This document shows positions 5,991 through 12,411 of a DNA stretch of 16,890 nt, piece after piece. This DNA comes from Fimenecus sp051881335. GTDB taxonomy: Bacteria; Bacillota; Clostridia; Oscillospirales; Acutalibacteraceae. Within the stretch, counting starts at the first letter, position 1. Each line of letters starts with the position of its first letter. Where the stretch lies: contig JBJEPR010000117.1 in assembly GCA_051881335.1 (NCBI GenBank), positions 1 to 16,890 of the forward strand. The letters are read 5' to 3'. Under the pieces are notes generated by a model. That model did no database searches. It was not told where the DNA came from and saw only the letters and a list, made by a program, of their open reading frames with translations. The position numbers were made by a program, and so were the translations under genes.

Positions 5991-6560
5991 ATGATGTTAA
6001 AAACTGTGCCGGGGACGGCATTGCCGTGGACCGACGGCTTACAGCGAAACGCGTTTGCGGTGCTCTCGCCCGTATTGGCAGTGACAAAGGGGCTGACATT
6101 AAGCCAACTGCGGGAGCTGACGGGATTAGAGGGCTCGACCATTCAAAATTGGGTGAAGCGCGGCTGGGTGGAAAGTCCGACGGGCAAGCGCTACGGCGAA
6201 CAGCAGATTGTGCGCATTGTTATCATCAATATGTTGCGCAGTTCTATGCAGCTCGATAAAATCATTGCGCTGATGACCTACATAAACGGACAGGTGGACG
6301 ACCGCAGTGACGATATTATTCCCGACCGAGAGCTGTTCAGCCTTTTGTGTGCCGTCATTCACGAGGCAGACGAACAGCAGACCACAAACCGCGAAAAGCT
6401 GGCGGAAATTATCGAACAGCAGCTTGCGCAATATCACGGGCCGAACGCGGACTCCAAAGAAAAGCTGGAGCGTGCCGTGTTGTGTATGGTTTTGGGGTAT
6501 GTTGCCTCGGAGCTGAAAAAACAGGCAGACGAAGAATATGACAAGCTGTTTTTATCATGA
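5991..6560 (+). CDS. DUF1836 domain protein, predicted MerR-like DNA-binding regulator
   Basis: This 189-aa protein matches the DUF1836 family of Bacillota. It has a MerR-type winged helix near residues 34-70: LTLSQLRELTGLEGSTIQNWVKRGWV, then SPTGKRYGEQQIVRIVIINMLR as the wing and second helix. A long helical part follows (about 75-189), likely for dimerisation. No ligand-binding or metal-binding motif is evident. The AGGAGG at 5981-5986 supports ATG 5991 or 5994; the TTG at 5976 lies before this site and is not the start. The YbjQ-type gene begins 16 bases after its stop, so the two form an operon. Two dyads in its promoter make autoregulation likely. Its target genes are unknown. Confidence 0.83.
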   Translation: MMLKTVPGTALPWTDGLQRNAFAVLSPVLAVTKGLTLSQLRELTGLEGSTIQNWVKRGWVESPTGKRYGEQQIVRIVIINMLRSSMQLDKIIALMTYINGQVDDRSDDIIPDRELFSLLCAVIHEADEQQTTNREKLAEIIEQQLAQYHGPNADSKEKLERAVLCMVLGYVASELKKQADEEYDKLFLS

Positions 6561-6576
6561 AAAAGGAGGAATACAT

Positions 6577-6891
6577 ATGATTTTAACAACAACTCCGAGT
6601 GTGGAGGGCTATCCCATCAAAGGGTATATGGGATTGGTTTGCGGCGAGGTCATTGCCGGTGTGAATTTTGTCAAGGACTTTGCCGCGGGGTTAAGCAACT
6701 TTTTCGGCGGCCGTTCCGGCACATACGAAGAAGAATTGATTACCGCACGCGAGCAGGCAATTCACGAAATGGCACAGCGCGCCGCGCAAATGGGCGCGAA
6801 TGCCGTAGTCGGGATTGATATTGATTATGAGGTACTCGGACAGGGCAATATGCTGATGGTCACTGCTTCGGGCACGGCAGTCACGATTTAA
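6577..6891 (+). CDS. YbjQ/UPF0145 family protein
   Basis: This 104-aa protein belongs to the YbjQ (UPF0145) family, once called a putative heavy-metal-binding domain; the fold is a small pentamer-forming alpha/beta unit of unclear function. Family signs are the opening ILTTTPSVEGYPI, the LVCGEVIAGVNFVKD strand, a charged helix (EEELITAREQAIHEMAQRA) and MGANAVVGIDIDYEVLG. Length is typical. AAAGGAGG (6562-6569) precedes ATG 6577 by 7 bases, so the upstream open frame from 6538 is not used. It is the second gene of the DUF1836 operon. Its last 11 bases overlap, tail to tail, the end of the truncated SLOG gene on the other strand. Confidence 0.9.
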   Translation: MILTTTPSVEGYPIKGYMGLVCGEVIAGVNFVKDFAAGLSNFFGGRSGTYEEELITAREQAIHEMAQRAAQMGANAVVGIDIDYEVLGQGNMLMVTASGTAVTI

Positions 6892-7087
6892 AATCGGATA
6901 TTCGCCCATATTTTTCATATTCAGGCAAAAACTCTGTCAATGGAATTCCGGCAGTATTTGCATACTGTTTGGCGCAGGTATCAATTCCCCTTGCGCCACC
7001 TGAAACAATTTCTGTTACATCTGCCGGTAAGTATTTTTCTAATTCGCTTACACATAAATTTCTGGAACCGATAACCGCCACCTTCAA
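6881..7087 (-). pseudogene. Truncated SLOG (DUF2493/YspA-like) protein gene
   Basis: The 68-aa product carries the N-terminal half of a SLOG-family Rossmann-like nucleotide-binding domain: KVAVIGSR at the start, EIVSGGARGID (the glycine-rich loop), then AGIPLTEFLPEYEKYGR. Members of this type normally go on for about 40 more residues with a conserved charged/aromatic block; here the frame ends in ISDFKS, which is just antisense of the 3' end of the YbjQ-type gene. This looks like a loss of the C-terminal half by deletion. The likely start is TTG 7087, with GAGGTG 8 bases before it. The promoter has an extended -10 (TGGTATAAT, 7134-7126). SLOG proteins bind nucleotides, often ADP-ribose-like signals; the fragment is probably non-functional. 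Confidence 0.7.
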
Positions 7088-7125
7088 TTTTATACACCTC
7101 AAAAATTATTCGTCATAATCGCACC

Positions 7126-7134
7126 ATTATACCA
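7126..7134 (-). promoter_or_regulatory. Extended -10 promoter of the truncated SLOG gene
   Basis: On the minus strand TGG-TATAAT (7134-7126) is an extended -10 with a perfect hexamer. No good -35 lies 16-18 bases upstream. Confidence 0.45.
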
Positions 7135-7140
7135 CCGCTT

Positions 7141-7190
7141 TTGTTTTGACGCATAATTTCACTATAATAAAGTCATACTAATGTTATTAT
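7141..7190 (+). promoter_or_regulatory. Promoter and dyad before the Arc-type gene
   Basis: TTGTTT (7141-7146), 16 bases and TATAAT (7163-7168) form a promoter. The inverted repeat ATAATAA (7164-7170) and TTATTAT (7184-7190), 13 bases apart, covers the -10 and the start site. It is a candidate operator for the ribbon-helix-helix protein encoded downstream; binding is inferred. Confidence 0.5.
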
Positions 7191-7210
7191 GGCGCAAATG
7201 AGGTGTCGTT

Positions 7211-7393
7211 ATGGAGGACAAACTGGTTCGGTATACATTACGGGTAGACCGTTTGCTTTTTAAAAAGTTTCGGTATGTCGCTGAAGCGGAGGGGCGTTCA
7301 GCGAACAAGGAAATCGAACAGTTCCTAAAAAAGCCTGTTGCGGCGTATGAAGCGGAACACGGAAAAAGCGAATTGCCGTCTGAAGAGGCCTAA
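7211..7393 (+). CDS. Arc-type ribbon-helix-helix DNA-binding protein
   Basis: This 60-aa protein is an Arc/MetJ-like ribbon-helix-helix regulator. The beta strand that enters the major groove is RYTLRVD (residues 7-13), helix A covers about 14-27 (LLFKKFRYVAEAEG), and RSANKEIEQFLKKPVAAYEAEHG forms helix B and the tail. Such proteins bind DNA as dimers or higher oligomers. GAGGTG ends 5 bases before the ATG at 7211. It is divergent from the truncated SLOG gene, and an ATAATAA/TTATTAT dyad lies over its promoter. RHH proteins are often antitoxins, but no toxin gene follows; the gap to 7778 is gene-free. Small size and clear pattern make the family call solid; the targets are unknown. Confidence 0.83.
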   Translation: MEDKLVRYTLRVDRLLFKKFRYVAEAEGRSANKEIEQFLKKPVAAYEAEHGKSELPSEEA

Positions 7394-7464
7394 TGATCTC
7401 TTTTTTACCTTTGCTTGCATAGCAAGGCGCAATTCATTTGCTGAATAAACATATAAAATAGGTT

Positions 7465-7494
7465 AGCGGCGCGCTGGTGAAGAGGCGTGCCGCT
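7465..7494 (+). terminator. Hairpin after the Arc-type gene
   Basis: AGCGGCGCGC (7465-7474) pairs with GCGTGCCGCT (7485-7494) with one G-T wobble, a 10-bp stem with a 10-base loop. Only GTTTCGTTGTG follows, so it is at best a weak terminator; it lies 72 bases after the stop codon. Confidence 0.4.
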
Positions 7495-7567
7495 GTTTCG
7501 TTGTGTTGCATCGTCAAGCGAAACTCTCTCGCGTTTGTCATTCTGCGACAGTAGGGGGCGGCATCTC

Positions 7568-7658
7568 GACGGGCGGGTCTCCGCACCCGTCCGCAAAGTT
7601 TGATGTGATTTACGGAACGGTCAAGACCGCTCCGGACGCACATACTGTATTTTGTGCG
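7568..7658. repeat. Three successive hairpins in a gene-free gap
   Basis: GACGGG/CCCGTC (7568-7591) is followed by CGGAACGGTC/GACCGCTCCG (7613-7634, one mismatch, very short loop) and CGCACA/TGTGCG (7637-7658). They are similar in style to the 1467-1639 cluster: the ACGGT core of the second recurs at 1520-1524, and GTAGGGGG precedes the first at 7551-7558. The gap 7394-7777 otherwise holds only the promoter of the small membrane protein gene. Confidence 0.5.
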
Positions 7659-7691
7659 CAGGACTTAAGAAAGTTGTAACCTTTTTGCGAC

Positions 7692-7761
7692 TTGTTTTGT
7701 TAGAATTTTCTGTTATAAATAGAATACGCAAAATTTACTGCCGTGCGGCGGTATGCCGCAC
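7692..7761 (+). promoter_or_regulatory. Promoter and leader hairpin of the small membrane protein gene
   Basis: TTGTTT (7692-7697), 16 bases and an extended -10 TGT-TATAAA (7711-7719) form the promoter. In the leader, GTGCGGC (7743-7749) pairs with GCCGCAC (7755-7761) around GGTAT, ending 3 bases before the GGGAGG ribosome binding site (7765-7770). The hairpin could affect translation or stability. Confidence 0.45.
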
Positions 7762-7777
7762 TTTGGGAGGGTATGTT

Positions 7778-7972
7778 ATGCTTTTGTGTATTTCGATTGC
7801 TGTTATTTTGCTCGGCGCGGCTGTTTCTCTGCTTGTCACGTGGGCAAAGCGCAAATTCCCGAAGCTAGAAAATTCCTGCGAGGGCGCATATGCCGTCGGG
7901 TATTCGCTGTCGGCATTCGGCGCGGTCGCGCTGTACGGCGTGCTGTCGGGACAGATTGTATTGCCGGCATAA
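7778..7972 (+). CDS. Small membrane protein with two helices, 64 aa
   Basis: I do not recognise the family. The 64-aa product has a first transmembrane helix at about residues 3-21 (ISIAVILLGAAVSLLVTW), a basic loop AKRKFPKLE (residues 23-31), and a second helix at about 37-60 (GAYAVGYSLSAFGAVALYGVL). By the positive-inside rule the loop should be cytoplasmic and both ends outside. ATG 7778 follows GGGAGG (7765-7770) by 7 bases; the longer open frame from 7652 crosses the promoter and is not used. It lies 90 bases before the response regulator gene, in the same direction, with a possible separate promoter between. A link to the two-component system, for example as a small accessory or regulated gene, is possible but unproven. 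Confidence 0.7.
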   Translation: MLLCISIAVILLGAAVSLLVTWAKRKFPKLENSCEGAYAVGYSLSAFGAVALYGVLSGQIVLPA

Positions 7973-8008
7973 AAATGCGTTTACGGGGTTTCGCAAACGG
8001 AGAAAATC

Positions 8009-8017
8009 TGCTATGAT
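8009..8017 (+). promoter_or_regulatory. Extended -10 promoter of the two-component operon
   Basis: TGC-TATGAT (8009-8017) is an extended -10 about 45 bases before the response regulator start. The -35 region (TTTCGC) is poor. Confidence 0.4.
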
Positions 8018-8062
8018 ACTGTTACAAGCAAAACGCAAACGAAAAAATGAGGGGAAACGGAT

Positions 8063-8752
8063 ATGTATACGGTTTTAATTTGCGACGATGACAAAGCTAT
8101 CTTAGACTCTTTGGAAATCTATTTGCATTTAGAGGGGTACGAGGTCGTGAAAGCGGCCAACGGGGAGGAGGCACTTGCGGCGGCGCGAACGCACGAAATT
8201 CACTGCATTATTCTCGATATAATGATGCCGGGGCTGGACGGGCTGAACGCTACCTTGCAGCTGCGCGAGTTTAACAATGTGCCGATTATTCTGTTGTCGG
8301 CAAAAAGCGAGGATACCGACAAAATTACAGGGCTGTCGTTCGGGGCGGACGATTATGTGACGAAGCCCTTTAACCCATTGGAGCTGATGGCGCGCGTCAA
8401 ATCGCAAATTCGCCGCTATGCAACCTTGGGCAGTATGGAAACGCGCGAAAATGTGCTGACCACGGGCGGGCTGTCGCTCGATCCCGACGCGAAAGAGGTC
8501 ACGCTCGACGGCGAAGCAGTGCATTTGACCGCAACGGAGTACGGCATTTTAGAACTGTTGATGAAAAATATGGGCAGGGTGCTGTCCACCAATCAAATTT
8601 ACGAAGCGGTATGGAACGAACCGGCGTTTTCGAGTGAAAAAACCGTGACGGTACATATCCGTCGTATCCGCGAAAAAATCGAAATTAACCCGAAAGAACC
8701 CAAGTATTTAAAGGTGGTGTGGGGTATTGGATACAAAATCGAACGGTATTAA
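8063..8752 (+). CDS. OmpR/PhoB-family response regulator (VanR-like)
   Basis: This 229-aa transcription factor has a receiver domain (residues about 2-115) with the acidic cluster DDD at 8-10, the phosphoacceptor Asp52 in LDIMMPG, Ser79 in LLSAK and Lys101 in TKPF. A winged-helix DNA-binding domain follows (about 128-228), with LTATEYGILELLMKN, the recognition helix SSEKTVTVHIRRIREKI, and the wing VVWGIGYKIE. Length is standard for the family. Phosphorylation by the neighbouring kinase should drive dimerisation and promoter binding. AGGGGAAA (8050-8057) precedes the ATG. The sensor kinase gene starts inside its 3' end, overlapping by 26 bases, which implies translational coupling. Its regulon cannot be told from the window. 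Confidence 0.95.
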   Translation: MYTVLICDDDKAILDSLEIYLHLEGYEVVKAANGEEALAAARTHEIHCIILDIMMPGLDGLNATLQLREFNNVPIILLSAKSEDTDKITGLSFGADDYVTKPFNPLELMARVKSQIRRYATLGSMETRENVLTTGGLSLDPDAKEVTLDGEAVHLTATEYGILELLMKNMGRVLSTNQIYEAVWNEPAFSSEKTVTVHIRRIREKIEINPKEPKYLKVVWGIGYKIERY

Positions 8753-11237
8753 ATACAGCTACGGGATGAAAATCGCGGCGTTTTTACTCGCCGCGCTGTG
8801 TGTGCTGTCAAGCGCTTGGTGCTGTGTGGAAATCACCAAAATGCTGCACGACTACGGCTGGAAAAATCTTTTGGTGCGCGAAAATGCTGAATTTACCGAC
8901 ACAGCGATGTTTTATAACGAGCTTGCCACCGCCGCAAAGCAGGTGAAAAACGGCGCGCTGGCAGGCACTTGGGAAGAAGAACGCGCCGAAAATTATGACA
9001 CACTCGAAGCGGAACAGGCGCGGGCGCTTGAACAGTTCCGCACATTTCAGGCGCAGTCGGAAACAGCGGCGAGAGACCTGTATACTTATACGGAGGAAAG
9101 CGCCGAGGAATATGAAACTACTATGCCCGTAGCAGTAACCGATGCTTTCGGGGAAGCGGTCAGCACCACTTCGGCGTCAAGCGCGTATTTTGACAAAACG
9201 GCGGCGCAAGCGTATTTGGAAACCTGTGAAATGGTATACCACTTCCAGTATTTTTCGGATGTTTCGATTTCCCTCAATTACACGACGACCGAAGATGAGG
9301 TTTTAGAAAATATTGAAACGGTTTATAACAACCGTCTTGCCTCGGCAAAGCGGGCGTTTGAGTCGAGCGTGGTGATTGCAAACGAAAAACTGTCGCAGTA
9401 TGTCAATTTTCGGTATTTGGCAATAAGCAACCAAACGGGTGAAGTGTTCACAAACTGTCAAACGCCCGTAAAAACGCCCGAGGAATTTTACGCACTGTTT
9501 CAAAACAGCCCTGCCGCTTGGGTGCTCGGCGTTTCTGCCGAGCGGGGCGTGGTGTATTATTCCGACGCGGTGTCGGTGGACACGCTGTATGATACGGAAG
9601 TACAGGAAATCGGCTATGACAGCCTACCCGATTGGCTCGGTAGCACCTTCGGCGACGACGGCTTTGATATTTACCTTTGTGCGGATTTGCCCTTTGAACC
9701 GGGCGACGGGTTTTATACCGCCTATATAAATTTTTACAATACCTCTGCGCAACTCGAATCTTTGCTACTGGCGGCAATGCTGTTGCTTGCGGCGGCGCTG
9801 TTGCTTTCCATTTATTTGGTACTGGTTGCAGGGCGTGTACGCGGTGAAGAAGGCGTGCAATTCTCGGTGTTGGATAAAATTCCGACCGACCTGCATTTTA
9901 TCCTTTCTTGGGGGCTTGCCATATTCGGGTTGTTCGGTGCGGCGGCGCTGTTGGACGCGTATGTATTTGACGATGCGGCCACCTATTATATCCGCAATGT
10001 TTCGCTTTTGTGTTTGGGCATTGCGCTCTTGTGCGCGGCGGTGTATGCCGTGTTAATGGAGTGGTTCACTTCCGCGGCAAAGTTTGCAAAAGCCAAACAA
10101 TCCTTTGTACTCTCTATGCTGACGGCGAAAATTTTGCTGTGGCTGTTTAAAAAATGTAAAGCTTTCGGCAGTTGGGCAAAGCAAAAACTGCAAAAGGCAA
10201 AACGCATTACGGCATATCAACCCGAGCGTCTGCCGCAAAAGGCATGGCTGTTCGTGGCGCTGTATGTGGGTGTGAATGCGGTTTTGGCGTTGATTTTATC
10301 CACAAGCGGCTCTTGGTTTTTTACATTGCTGTGTATTGCCGCAGTCAATGTGGTCGCGTTAGTCTTGATTTGGAAATATGTACGCGCACTTGATGAAATT
10401 ATCGTTGCCGCCGAGCAAAGCAAGTCGGGCGAAATGCCCAAAGACCTTGACACCGAATCTATGCCCGAGCCATTAAAATCGCTGGCGCAAAATTTAAACT
10501 ATACCCAAGAGGAAATGCAAAAAGCCGTGCAAGAGGCGGTGAAAGGCGAGCGAATGAAAACCGAGTTGATTACCAATGTTTCGCACGACTTAAAAACCCC
10601 GCTGACTTCGATTATTTCCTATGTGGATTTGTTGAAAAAATGCGATATTTTAGACACAGACGCGCAAAAATACATTTCGGTGCTCGATGAAAAATCCATT
10701 CGCCTGAAGCGGCTGATTGAGGATTTGGTGGAAGCGTCGAAAGCGTCTTCGGGCGCGGTGACGCTTAACAAAATGCAGGTCAATTTGTATGAACTGGCGG
10801 TACAGGCGGTCGGCGAAATGGAGGATGGCTTTGTCGAACGGAATTTGCAGATTGTCTTAAACGAGCCCAAAGAAGCCCCCATCGTATTCGCTGACAGCCA
10901 AAAGACTTGGCGGATTATGGATAATCTGCTTTCCAATGCGCGCAAATATTCGCTCGACGGGTCGCGTGTATATATTGAGGTGGAAAAAGCGGGCGAAAGC
11001 GGCGTGTTTACGATTAAAAATGTTTCCGGCGAGGCGCTGAACATCGACCCGGATGAATTAACACAACGCTTTGTGCGCGGCGATGCGTCCCGCACCTTGG
11101 AGGGCAGTGGGCTGGGGCTGTCCATTGCCAAAGACCTTTGCCGACTGCAGGACGGTGCACTGAAGCTTGAAATCGACGGTGATTTGTTCAAAGCCACTGT
11201 CTCCCTGCCGCTGTATCACGGCGAGCCGTTGCAATAA
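8727..11237 (+). CDS. Large membrane sensor histidine kinase (VanS-like)
   Basis: This 836-aa kinase should sense an outside signal and phosphorylate the adjacent regulator. A first transmembrane helix (about 16-36) is followed by an extracytoplasmic region of about 300 residues, then five more helices (about 343-368, 391-412, 424-447, 506-527, 530-551). A linker leads to the DHp domain with phosphoacceptor His620 in VSHDLKTPLTS. The ATPase domain has the N box DNLLSNARKYS (Asn733 and Asn737) and the G2 box GSGLGLSIAK (793-802). The G1 loop lacks D-x-G-x-G and reads IKNVSGEALN, as in related clostridial kinases I know. The start is TTG 8727, inside the regulator gene; ATG 8766 is an alternative but has no better signal. 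Six helices is unusually many for a VanS-like kinase. Confidence 0.93.
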   Translation: MDTKSNGIKYSYGMKIAAFLLAALCVLSSAWCCVEITKMLHDYGWKNLLVRENAEFTDTAMFYNELATAAKQVKNGALAGTWEEERAENYDTLEAEQARALEQFRTFQAQSETAARDLYTYTEESAEEYETTMPVAVTDAFGEAVSTTSASSAYFDKTAAQAYLETCEMVYHFQYFSDVSISLNYTTTEDEVLENIETVYNNRLASAKRAFESSVVIANEKLSQYVNFRYLAISNQTGEVFTNCQTPVKTPEEFYALFQNSPAAWVLGVSAERGVVYYSDAVSVDTLYDTEVQEIGYDSLPDWLGSTFGDDGFDIYLCADLPFEPGDGFYTAYINFYNTSAQLESLLLAAMLLLAAALLLSIYLVLVAGRVRGEEGVQFSVLDKIPTDLHFILSWGLAIFGLFGAAALLDAYVFDDAATYYIRNVSLLCLGIALLCAAVYAVLMEWFTSAAKFAKAKQSFVLSMLTAKILLWLFKKCKAFGSWAKQKLQKAKRITAYQPERLPQKAWLFVALYVGVNAVLALILSTSGSWFFTLLCIAAVNVVALVLIWKYVRALDEIIVAAEQSKSGEMPKDLDTESMPEPLKSLAQNLNYTQEEMQKAVQEAVKGERMKTELITNVSHDLKTPLTSIISYVDLLKKCDILDTDAQKYISVLDEKSIRLKRLIEDLVEASKASSGAVTLNKMQVNLYELAVQAVGEMEDGFVERNLQIVLNEPKEAPIVFADSQKTWRIMDNLLSNARKYSLDGSRVYIEVEKAGESGVFTIKNVSGEALNIDPDELTQRFVRGDASRTLEGSGLGLSIAKDLCRLQDGALKLEIDGDLFKATVSLPLYHGEPLQ

Positions 11238-11324
11238 TTCCTATTTGGCGGTGAAACTCCTCGGCCGGAGGTGTATATACGGCGCGGCTTTCCTTGCCCT
11301 ACCGTACAACAATCAACACAAATA

Positions 11325-11368
11325 AAGCCTTGACATTCTGCACCGTTCGGCGCAGAATGTCAAGGCTT
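11325..11368. terminator. Strong 17-bp hairpin between convergent genes
   Basis: AAGCCTTGACATTCTGC (11325-11341) pairs perfectly with its complement at 11352-11368, with an inner CCG/CGG in the 10-base loop. It lies between the kinase gene (+) and the CotF-like gene (-), whose stop codon (11367-11369) lies partly in the stem. T's are richer on the minus side, so it probably ends both transcripts. Confidence 0.7.
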
Positions 11369-11738
11369 ATGCTTTATCCTGCTGTGCAAATTCCCGTTTG
11401 ACCTCGTCGATTTTGTTCTGCGGGGCAAGGGTCTGTTTTCGCTTGCCGCGTGCGGTGAGTTCATCGAGCACGGTTGTGTGTAAGTTGTGCTCCTCCCGCA
11501 AAATGGCGAGTATATCGTTTTTGAGTGTCCCTGCGGTGCAGTCGGCGGCGGCCGCATTGTAAAGTTCGGCAATTTGCTGTTGAGATGCGAGTAAATCCTC
11601 TAATATTTCAATTTCGGAAAGCGGCGTGTCCGCTTCTTTTTGTGTTTGGGGCACAATCTCGGCGGCTGCTTCGGGCGCGGATTCACGGCTTGCGTGTTTC
11701 CCGTTTTCTTTATGATAAAACGCTAAAAATCGTATCAT
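11367..11738 (-). CDS. CotF-like spore coat protein with acidic N-terminal extension
   Basis: The 123-aa product has a ferritin-like CotF-type helical hairpin in its second half: LSEIEILEDLLASQQQIAELY, a short link, then LKNDILAILREEHNLHTTVLDEL. The EEHNLH helix resembles the D/EEHxH-type helix of coat proteins in the family. Residues 1-45 (after MIRFLAFYHK) are Ala/Glu-rich and likely disordered. I used ATG 11738, which overlaps the previous gene by 29 bases; no ribosome binding site is clear, so coupling to the gene before is likely. TTG 11762 is an alternative. Its partner upstream is of the same family. Spore-coat location is inferred from the family; neither protein has a catalytic or metal-binding pattern I can defend. 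Confidence 0.68.
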   Translation of the reverse strand: MIRFLAFYHKENGKHASRESAPEAAAEIVPQTQKEADTPLSEIEILEDLLASQQQIAELYNAAAADCTAGTLKNDILAILREEHNLHTTVLDELTARGKRKQTLAPQNKIDEVKREFAQQDKA

Positions 11739-11895
11739 AATGTGTTTTGTGCTGTGCGGCAATCTGCTCGCAAAGCCCGCGCACGGTCGGGTCGTCGGTC
11801 AATTCAGCAAAGCTTTTGTATTTTTCAATCAGCCGTTTTTCCGCCTGCAGTGCATCGCGCACGGCGGACAGCTCTGCTTCGGTCAGATTTGCCAT
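11710..11895 (-). CDS. CotF-like small spore coat protein, 61 aa
   Basis: This 61-aa protein starts MANLTEAELSAVRDALQAE and continues with KRLIEKYKSFAEL, then DPTVRGLCEQIAAQHKTHYD, the pattern of short CotF-type coat proteins (two helices with a conserved KY in the first and H-x-x-HYD at the end). The start is ATG 11895, with AAAGGAG (11910-11904) 8 bases upstream; the ATG at 11913 lies too far upstream, before this site. The next CotF-like gene begins within its last 29 bases in another frame, so they form one translation-coupled pair. A perfect palindrome, TTTTGCGCAAAA at 11928-11939, lies upstream in the promoter region. I could not find a convincing sporulation-sigma promoter. Role in the spore coat is inferred from the family. 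Confidence 0.75.
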   Translation of the reverse strand: MANLTEAELSAVRDALQAEKRLIEKYKSFAELTDDPTVRGLCEQIAAQHKTHYDTIFSVLS

Positions 11896-11971
11896 TCGGC
11901 AAGCTCCTTTCATTCGTTTTGATTAGATTTTGCGCAAAACAGAAGGGTATACCTTGTAAAATTTTGCAAAG

Positions 11972-12005
11972 AAAAGCGGTTGTATCAAAAAGATACAACC
12001 GTTTT
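11972..12005 (-). terminator. Terminator of the NdoA/MazF gene
   Basis: CGGTTGTATC (11977-11986) pairs perfectly with GATACAACCG (11992-12001) around AAAAA; A's and T's outside extend the stem. On the minus strand four T's follow. It starts directly after the toxin stop codon. Confidence 0.65.
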
Positions 12006-12006
12006 G

Positions 12007-12357
12007 TTATTCCGCGCCGAGCCCGAAGCTGACGGACAGCGCGTGGTCGATTTTTTCCATTTCCTCTTGCGGCAGATTGCCCATTCGCTCTTTCAGCCGC
12101 TGTTTGTCAATGGTGCGCACCTGCTCCAATAAAACAATCGAGTCCTTTTGTAAGCCGCACCCGCCGGCATTGACGCGGATATGCGTCGGTAAATTGGTCT
12201 TGTACTTTTGGCTGGTGATCGCCGCCGCAATGACTGTCGGACTGTATTTGTTGCCGACATCGTTTTGCACAATCAGCACCGGTCTCGTGCCGCCCTGCTC
12301 CGAACCGACTACCGGACTTAAATCCGCGTAATAAATGTCCCCGCGTTTGACCGTCAT
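12007..12357 (-). CDS. ndoA: Type II toxin, MazF/NdoA-type mRNA endoribonuclease
   Basis: This 116-aa protein is a MazF/PemK-family RNase that cuts mRNA at short sequence motifs and, in Bacillota, acts in stress response. The family pattern is plain: VKRGDIYYADLSPVVGSEQGG at the start, RPVLIVQNDVGN, SPTVIAAAITSQ and PTHIRVN, then QVRTIDKQRL. Length equals that of B. subtilis NdoA. The start is ATG 12357, where homology begins; GGAG lies about 10 bases upstream. The usual CopG-like antitoxin gene directly before it is absent: the upstream 132 bases hold no gene and the next gene is a hydrolase. A 10-bp hairpin (12377-12411) lies in its leader. The antitoxin may be elsewhere in the genome, or the toxin may be kept down by another route. 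Confidence 0.92.
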   Translation of the reverse strand: MTVKRGDIYYADLSPVVGSEQGGTRPVLIVQNDVGNKYSPTVIAAAITSQKYKTNLPTHIRVNAGGCGLQKDSIVLLEQVRTIDKQRLKERMGNLPQEEMEKIDHALSVSFGLGAE

Positions 12358-12376
12358 AGAAATCACGCTCCAAAGA

Positions 12377-12411
12377 GAATTTCGGTACACTGTTAGTTTG
12401 ACCTGAAATTC
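12377..12411 (-). promoter_or_regulatory. Hairpin in the leader of the NdoA/MazF gene
   Basis: GAATTTCGGT (12377-12386) pairs with ACC-T-GAAATTC (12401-12411), a 10-bp stem with one bulged T and a 14-base loop, ending 19 bases before the toxin start. It may be an attenuator, a weak terminator of the hydrolase transcript, or an operator. Confidence 0.45.

Noticed and set aside
7405..7643. Two minus-strand frames of 63 and 69 aa in the hairpin-rich gap
   Set aside because: They are made of translated repeat sequence, have no ribosome binding site and overlap each other.
10619..11197. 192-aa minus-strand open frame
   Set aside because: It is antisense to the catalytic part of the sensor kinase and has no start signal or recognisable motif; serine-rich composition is typical of a shadow.
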